Source of the DNA: Cupriavidus sp.
GTDB lineage: Bacteria > Pseudomonadota > Gammaproteobacteria > Burkholderiales > Burkholderiaceae
Assembly: GCA_031181345.1 (NCBI GenBank)
Contig: JAPSLC010000030.1
Span: 1-61,273 of the forward strand
DNA length: 61,273 bases
Direction: 5' to 3'
Below the pieces are notes generated by a model that worked only from the letters and a program-made list of their open reading frames with translations, searched no databases and was not told where the DNA came from. Position numbers and translations under genes: made by a program. Positions 54,214-61,273 of the stretch are shown here, piece by piece. Each line of letters opens with the position of its first letter. The first letter of the stretch is position 1.

Positions 54214-55119
54214 ATGGATAGACTGCAGGCCATGGAAACCTACGTTCGTGTGATCGAGGCCGGCAGCTTCAAGAAGGCGGCCGATACCATGCACGTGCTT
54301 CCTTCCACCGTGACACGCACGCTCAAGGAGCTCGAGTCGCACCTCGGTGCGCGGCTGCTGAACAGGACAACACGCGCCCTCAGCATGACCGATGCGGGGC
54401 TGCGCTACTACGACAGTTGCAAGGCGATCCTGTCCGATGTGCGGGTGGCCGAAAGCATGGTTGCGCAAGAGACAGGCGCGCTGCGGGGAGCCATCCGCGT
54501 CGGCACCACGCCATCGCTTGCCAAGAATTTTCTTATTCCGGCGTTGCCGGCCTTTCGTGAACGCTATCCAGGGATAACGCTGGACTTCCAACTCCACGAC
54601 GCCACCGTGGATATTATCCAGCGCGGCCTGGACTGCGTCATTCGAGCCGGAGAACCTTCCCCGTCTCGGCTAGTTGCGCGGCGCATTGGCGAGTTTCATT
54701 GGTATGTATGTGCTTCACCGAACTATCTGCAAAGCCATGGCGAGCCCACCACCCTGGACGCGCTCAAGCAGCACGTTGCGGTCGGTTACATCCACAGCCA
54801 AACAGGCCGTCCAATCCGGTGGATTTTCCAGCAAGGCACAAACGTCGTCACATTGCCGATGTCGGAGCATGTCAGCGTGGATGACACCGATGCTTATGTG
54901 GCGGCTGGCGTAGCCGGCCTGGGCTTGATCCGCGTGGCCAGCTATATGGTGCGACAGCATATTGCGGACGGCCGCTTGGTCAGGCTGCTGGCGGATATCG
55001 AAGCACCACCCGAGCCGGTATCCATCCTCTATCCCCACAGCCGCCACCTTGCACCGACCATTCGGGCCTTCATCGACTGGTGCTCAGAGATCATGGGGAA
55101 TGCAGCATCTGACTGGTGA
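54214..55119 (+). CDS. LysR-family regulator of the NmrA-like gene
   Basis: A 301-residue LysR protein (HTH: GSFKKAADTMHVLPSTVTRTL). AAGG lies about ten bases before ATG 54214. It is divergent from the NmrA-like gene. Base composition of the gene and especially of its upstream spacer is lower in GC than the neighbours (24 GC of 60 at 54121-54180), which hints at later acquisition of the pair. Confidence 0.88.
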   Translation: MDRLQAMETYVRVIEAGSFKKAADTMHVLPSTVTRTLKELESHLGARLLNRTTRALSMTDAGLRYYDSCKAILSDVRVAESMVAQETGALRGAIRVGTTPSLAKNFLIPALPAFRERYPGITLDFQLHDATVDIIQRGLDCVIRAGEPSPSRLVARRIGEFHWYVCASPNYLQSHGEPTTLDALKQHVAVGYIHSQTGRPIRWIFQQGTNVVTLPMSEHVSVDDTDAYVAAGVAGLGLIRVASYMVRQHIADGRLVRLLADIEAPPEPVSILYPHSRHLAPTIRAFIDWCSEIMGNAASDW

Positions 55120-55181
55120 AATACGGGGCATTTGACGCGAGAGATCGCATCGCATGAAAGGCCGGGTCAATCGCAAATGCA

Positions 55182-55203
55182 AAGCCCGCTATTAAGCGGG
55201 CTT
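55182..55203 (-). terminator. Terminator of guaA
   Basis: AAGCCCGCT and AGCGGGCTT form a perfect 9-pair stem with an ATTA loop. On the minus strand the stem runs into TTTGCATTTG. It lies 48 bases after the guaA stop and 63 bases after the convergent LysR gene. Confidence 0.8.
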
Positions 55204-55250
55204 CGATGTACTGGGAGGCTTCTATGTGGCAGCCGGTGGGAGATACCAGA

Positions 55251-56844
<1,594 letters not shown>

Positions 56845-56870
<26 letters not shown>

Positions 56871-57459
56871 GATGGGGAGCGTTTGACGTGTCGACCGGTT
56901 CGACATCGGTCACCACTTCGGTGCCGGGACCGTAGCCGGGCGGCGGCGTGATGACCGGCTCGCGCCGGACTTCGGGGGATGGGGATGGGTGAATGGTTGG
57001 CGCAGCGGCCGTGGGACGGTTGGCCGCCGCCAGCTCGGCTTCGCGGCGCAGCAGTTCGTCGCGCTCGCGATTGCGGATGCGCTTGGCCAGCGGAATCTGC
57101 ACCAGCGCGAAGAAGGCCAGCATCGCGGCCAGCAGTCCGAGCCAGATTCGGCCGGCGCCCTGCACCGGCAGATCGAAGAAGATCAGCCAGGCCGCGATCA
57201 GCAACGCGCACGCCAGATTGACGGGCCCTGCCATGCGGGCCACCGGCACGGTCAACTGACCGCGGAAGGCGGCTTGCGCCAGCAGCCATGCGACGCCGAG
57301 CAGCGTGAAGCCGAGCAGTTGGCCATACAGCGCCGGTTGCGGCTGCGGCAATTGCAGCGCGGCATAGAAGGTGGCGAACGGCGCGAGCAGCAGCACCGCG
57401 CCGAGCGCGAGGTCGAACAGGGCATCGAAGAACAACACGGCGCGGAGCAGGACCTTCAT
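56845..57459 (-). CDS. Small membrane protein between guaB and guaA
   Basis: A 204-residue protein with four predicted membrane helices in the first 130 residues, then a charged helical segment ([17 protein letters not shown]) and a Pro-rich acidic tail. AAGGAGAA lies five bases before ATG 57459. The end overlaps guaA by 26 bases. I do not recognise a named family; it may be an uncharacterised membrane protein co-transcribed with the GMP genes. Confidence 0.75.
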
Positions 57460-57653
57460 CGATTCTCCTTGGTGGACTGCCGCCGACTGACCGGCGGACC
57501 GACAAACGAAACTTGCGGGCCGGTCCACGTGGCCGGCTGGGATCGTGCGATACGCAGGCCCGGATGTGACGCGCGGCCGCACCGCCGTCAGGCCGTGCAG
57601 CCGCGCATCACCGGCATCGCGCATGGCGCGGCGCTCGCCGGTCAGTCGTGACG

Positions 57654-59149
<1,496 letters not shown>

Positions 59150-59253
59150 CAGGAACCGCCTTTTGCATGACGCCTGCGCGCTCGGAAATTGCCGGGCGGA
59201 TGCTATCCTTTGAGGCTTTTCTGAGCGGAGGCGCGTCCAGCGCGGCAAAACGG

Positions 59254-60285
59254 ATGGGGATCGGCGTACTGTGCGGCCTGCTGGCCGGCGCGTTCTGGGG
59301 CATGGTGTTCATCGCGCCGAAGCTGCTGCCGGTGTTTTCGCCGTGGGAGCTGGCGATCGGCCGCTACCTGGCCTACGGGCTGGTGGCGGTGGTTGCGGCG
59401 GCGCCGCTGATGCGCCGCATCGCCCGCAAGCTGACCCGCGCCGACTGCATCGCCCTGCTGCGCCAGGCGTTCACCGGCAACCTGCTCTACTACGTGCTGC
59501 TGGCCTTTGGCGTGCAGCTGGCGGGGGTCGGGCCGACCTCGCTGATCATCGGCATCCTGCCGATCTCCGTGACCGTGATGGGCCGGCGCGACCACGGCGC
59601 GGTGCCGCTGTCGCGGCTGCTGCTGCCCCTGCTGGTGGTGGCTGTGGGCATCGCCTGCATCAACCTGGACCTGTTCGCCGGCGGCGGCCACGGCGCCCAT
59701 GGGGCGGCCGCGGCCGAGGCGGCGCGGCCCGTATGGCAGAAGCTGGCCGGCGTGGTCTGCGCGGCCGGCGCGCTGGTCTGCTGGACGCTGTACGCGGTCG
59801 ACAATGCCCGCTACCTGCAGCGCAATCCGCAATACAGCGGCAACGAATGGTCGGCGCTGTACGGGCTGTCGACCGGCATCGTCTCGGCGCTGCTGGCGCT
59901 GGTCGGCTGGCTGCTGTTCCGCGACGTGCTGACCGCGCCGGGCAGCGGGCGCGACTGGCAATGGTTCTGGTGGGTCAATGCCGCGGTGGCGCTGGGCGCC
60001 TCGCTGATCGGCAACAACCTGTGGAATATCGCCAGCCGGCGGCTGCCGCTGACGCTGTCGGGCCAGATGATCGTGTTCGAGACGCTGTTCGCGCTGGCCT
60101 ACGGCTTCCTGTACGAGCAACGTTGGCCGCGGCCGCTGGAGCTGGCGGCGATCGTGCTGCTGATGATCGGTGTGGCGTGGTCGGTGCGGCTGCATGCGGG
60201 CGACAAGACCGCGGCGCCGGCGGTGGGTGAGCCTGCGAACGCCGAATCCGCCGAATCGGACCAGGCCGGCAAACGCCCCGCCTGA
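59254..60285 (+). CDS. EamA/DMT-superfamily transporter
   Basis: A 343-residue inner-membrane protein with about ten hydrophobic segments in two EamA-like repeats; a Gly/His/Ala-rich loop (GGGHGAHGAAAAEAA) separates them and the C-terminus is polar. ATG 59254 opens the first helix (GIGVLCGLLAGAFWGMVFI); upstream in-frame ATGs at 59200 and 59167 cannot be excluded and none has a clear ribosome site. Divergent from guaB; substrate unknown. Confidence 0.83.
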   Translation: MGIGVLCGLLAGAFWGMVFIAPKLLPVFSPWELAIGRYLAYGLVAVVAAAPLMRRIARKLTRADCIALLRQAFTGNLLYYVLLAFGVQLAGVGPTSLIIGILPISVTVMGRRDHGAVPLSRLLLPLLVVAVGIACINLDLFAGGGHGAHGAAAAEAARPVWQKLAGVVCAAGALVCWTLYAVDNARYLQRNPQYSGNEWSALYGLSTGIVSALLALVGWLLFRDVLTAPGSGRDWQWFWWVNAAVALGASLIGNNLWNIASRRLPLTLSGQMIVFETLFALAYGFLYEQRWPRPLELAAIVLLMIGVAWSVRLHAGDKTAAPAVGEPANAESAESDQAGKRPA

Positions 60286-60325
60286 GCCGTAGCGGCCCGG
60301 CCGGGCCGCACCCCCTACCGGTCGC

Positions 60326-60712
60326 TCAGCGCCCTACCGCCTCGCTGTCACCGCCGCCGCGCATCCACTTCTGCCCCTCCCTCGTCCCGGCCTCGCGCGC
60401 CTTCTGCACGCGGCGCCGGCGCGCCGTCTTGGGATCGGCCACCAGCGGCCGGTAGAGTTCGATGCGATCGCCCTCGCGCACTGCCGTCTCCGGCGTCTTG
60501 AGCTTGCCGAAGATGCCGACGCGCAGCGTAGCCGGATCGAGCTCCGGGTGGGCCGCCAGCACGCCGCTGGCCTCGATCGCCGCGGCGATGGTGGTGCCGG
60601 CGGGCAATTCGATGTCCTTCAGGAAGACGGCGTCCGGCCTGGCGTAGCAGACCGCCACGCGGACGGTGGCGCCGCCCTGCTCAGCGATTCCAGCGATTTC
60701 AGGTATTGCCAT
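60326..60712 (-). CDS. rnfH: RnfH family protein (UPF0125)
   Basis: A 128-residue ubiquitin-like (beta-grasp) protein with the family motif VCYARPDAVFLKDIELPAGTT and GIFGKLK...EGDRIELYRPLVADPK. The function is not established; genes of this family travel with ratA as here. GGAGG lies eight bases before ATG 60712. It overlaps the end of ratA by 14 bases. Confidence 0.92.
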   Translation of the reverse strand: MAIPEIAGIAEQGGATVRVAVCYARPDAVFLKDIELPAGTTIAAAIEASGVLAAHPELDPATLRVGIFGKLKTPETAVREGDRIELYRPLVADPKTARRRRVQKAREAGTREGQKWMRGGGDSEAVGR

Positions 60713-61136
60713 AGACCACCTCCGCGCGCTTGACGAAGGCGTCGACGAAGGTGTTCGCGATCATGCTGAACACCGGCCCGATGATCTTCTCGAGGATGAT
60801 GCTGGAGAACTCGTAATGCAGATGGAATTCGATCTTGCAGGCATCCTCGCGCAGCGGAATGAAATTCCAGTAGCCGTTGAAGGTCTTGAACGGACCATCG
60901 GCGAAATTCATGTCGATGCGGGTCGGCCGATGCTGGGTATTGCGCGTATGGAAGTACTGCTTGATGCCGTTGAAATGAATATGCAGCTTGGCGTCGAGCA
61001 GCGTCTCGGTCTGTTCGAATATTTCCACGCCACCGCACCAGGGCAGGAACTTGGGATAGTCCTCGACGCGCGTGACCAGGTCGTACATTCGCTCGGCCGA
61101 ATAACCGAGCAGCACGGTTTTATGGACGTCTGCCAT
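60699..61136 (-). CDS. ratA: Ribosome association toxin RatA (START/polyketide cyclase fold)
   Basis: A 145-residue START-fold protein of the RatA/CoQ10-binding type; the N-terminus DVHKTVLLGYSAERMYDLV and the segment YPKFLPWCGG are the family signatures. In E. coli RatA blocks subunit association, though in many bacteria a role in ubiquinone handling is proposed. ATG 61136 has no strong ribosome site. It is linked with rnfH, and divergent from what is probably smpB outside the window. Confidence 0.9.
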   Translation of the reverse strand: MADVHKTVLLGYSAERMYDLVTRVEDYPKFLPWCGGVEIFEQTETLLDAKLHIHFNGIKQYFHTRNTQHRPTRIDMNFADGPFKTFNGYWNFIPLREDACKIEFHLHYEFSSIILEKIIGPVFSMIANTFVDAFVKRAEVVYGNT

Positions 61137-61196
61137 GAGTTGACGGTTCTGGGCCGATGGCTGTCCACGGGCGACAACCGGGGCCGGTCTGTTTGC

Positions 61197-61202
61197 TAGA
61201 AT
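61197..61202 (+). promoter_or_regulatory. Extended -10 promoter reading right (probably smpB)
   Basis: TAGAAT (61197-61202) is preceded by TGC, giving an extended -10 element; the -35 side is weak. It reads out of the window. In Burkholderiales smpB is usually divergent from ratA-rnfH, so smpB is the expected target, by inference. Confidence 0.45.
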
Positions 61203-61273
61203 CCGGATTTTAGCCGACGCGCGCCTGCCCTGGCGCACACTCCGGCCGGGACGCCGCCATCGGCCGCGGCGCC

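Overview
The window is GC-rich, densely coded DNA from a beta-proteobacterium of the Burkholderiales, most likely the Cupriavidus/Ralstonia group. The evidence is the prpR-prpBC-acnD-prpF order of the 2-methylcitrate cluster, the divergent ratA/rnfH next to guaB-guaA, the QueE with a CX14CX2C cluster, and the high density of LysR regulators paired with transporters. This placement is inferred from gene content and order; no alignment was run. There is no rRNA or tRNA gene, no CRISPR array, no transposase and no phage gene in the window.

Layout. 1-173: no gene; two sigma70-like promoter sequences on the minus strand point out of the left edge. 174-8505: propionate catabolism by the 2-methylcitrate cycle, with the sigma54 activator PrpR reading away from prpB-prpC-acnD-prpF; palindromic operator and -24/-12 promoter lie between them. 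8645-18600: housekeeping and general metabolic genes (hotdog thioesterase, DUF1289 protein, penicillin-acylase-like enzyme, aldehyde dehydrogenase, YbiT-type ABC-F protein, and an ldcA-tadA-queD-queE block). 18758-26016: LysR/MFS pair, a Gly/Ser-rich exported protein, then a purine-type cassette (amino-hydrolase, NCS2 permease, divergent AraC regulator).

26111-31523: the most unusual operon. Reading leftwards from one sigma70 promoter it encodes two tandem amidohydrolase paralogues, a UbiD-type decarboxylase, its UbiX flavin prenyltransferase, and a CobW-type metallochaperone GTPase; the last three overlap by ATGA junctions. The first paralogue has lost the His-x-His metal ligands that the second keeps. 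I propose a prFMN-dependent (de)carboxylation route for an unknown aromatic or unsaturated acid, with a catalytic/non-catalytic amidohydrolase pair.

31596-37989: SDR/TetR, MFS/LysR and a TonB-dependent siderophore receptor under a Fur-like box. 38047-43592: a second distinctive locus: a homodimeric 2-oxoacid dehydrogenase E1 (AceE/MdeB type), a divergent MarR regulator, a half-size E1 homologue that keeps only the C-terminal part, a glutathione transferase and a guanidinium-exporter-type SMR protein. Four copies of the palindrome TTGCAATTGCAA (one with a single change) sit in its two divergent intergenic regions and supply the -35 boxes of both E1 promoters, so the locus looks like one MarR regulon.

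43672-55119: small regulator and transporter modules (XRE, HD phosphohydrolase, FMN reductase, LysR/LysE, HxlR/MFS, serine hydrolase/MFS/LysR, NmrA-like/LysR), the last one AT-richer. 55251-61136: conserved core: guaA, a small membrane protein, guaB, an EamA transporter, rnfH and ratA, ending with a rightward promoter that probably serves smpB outside the window.
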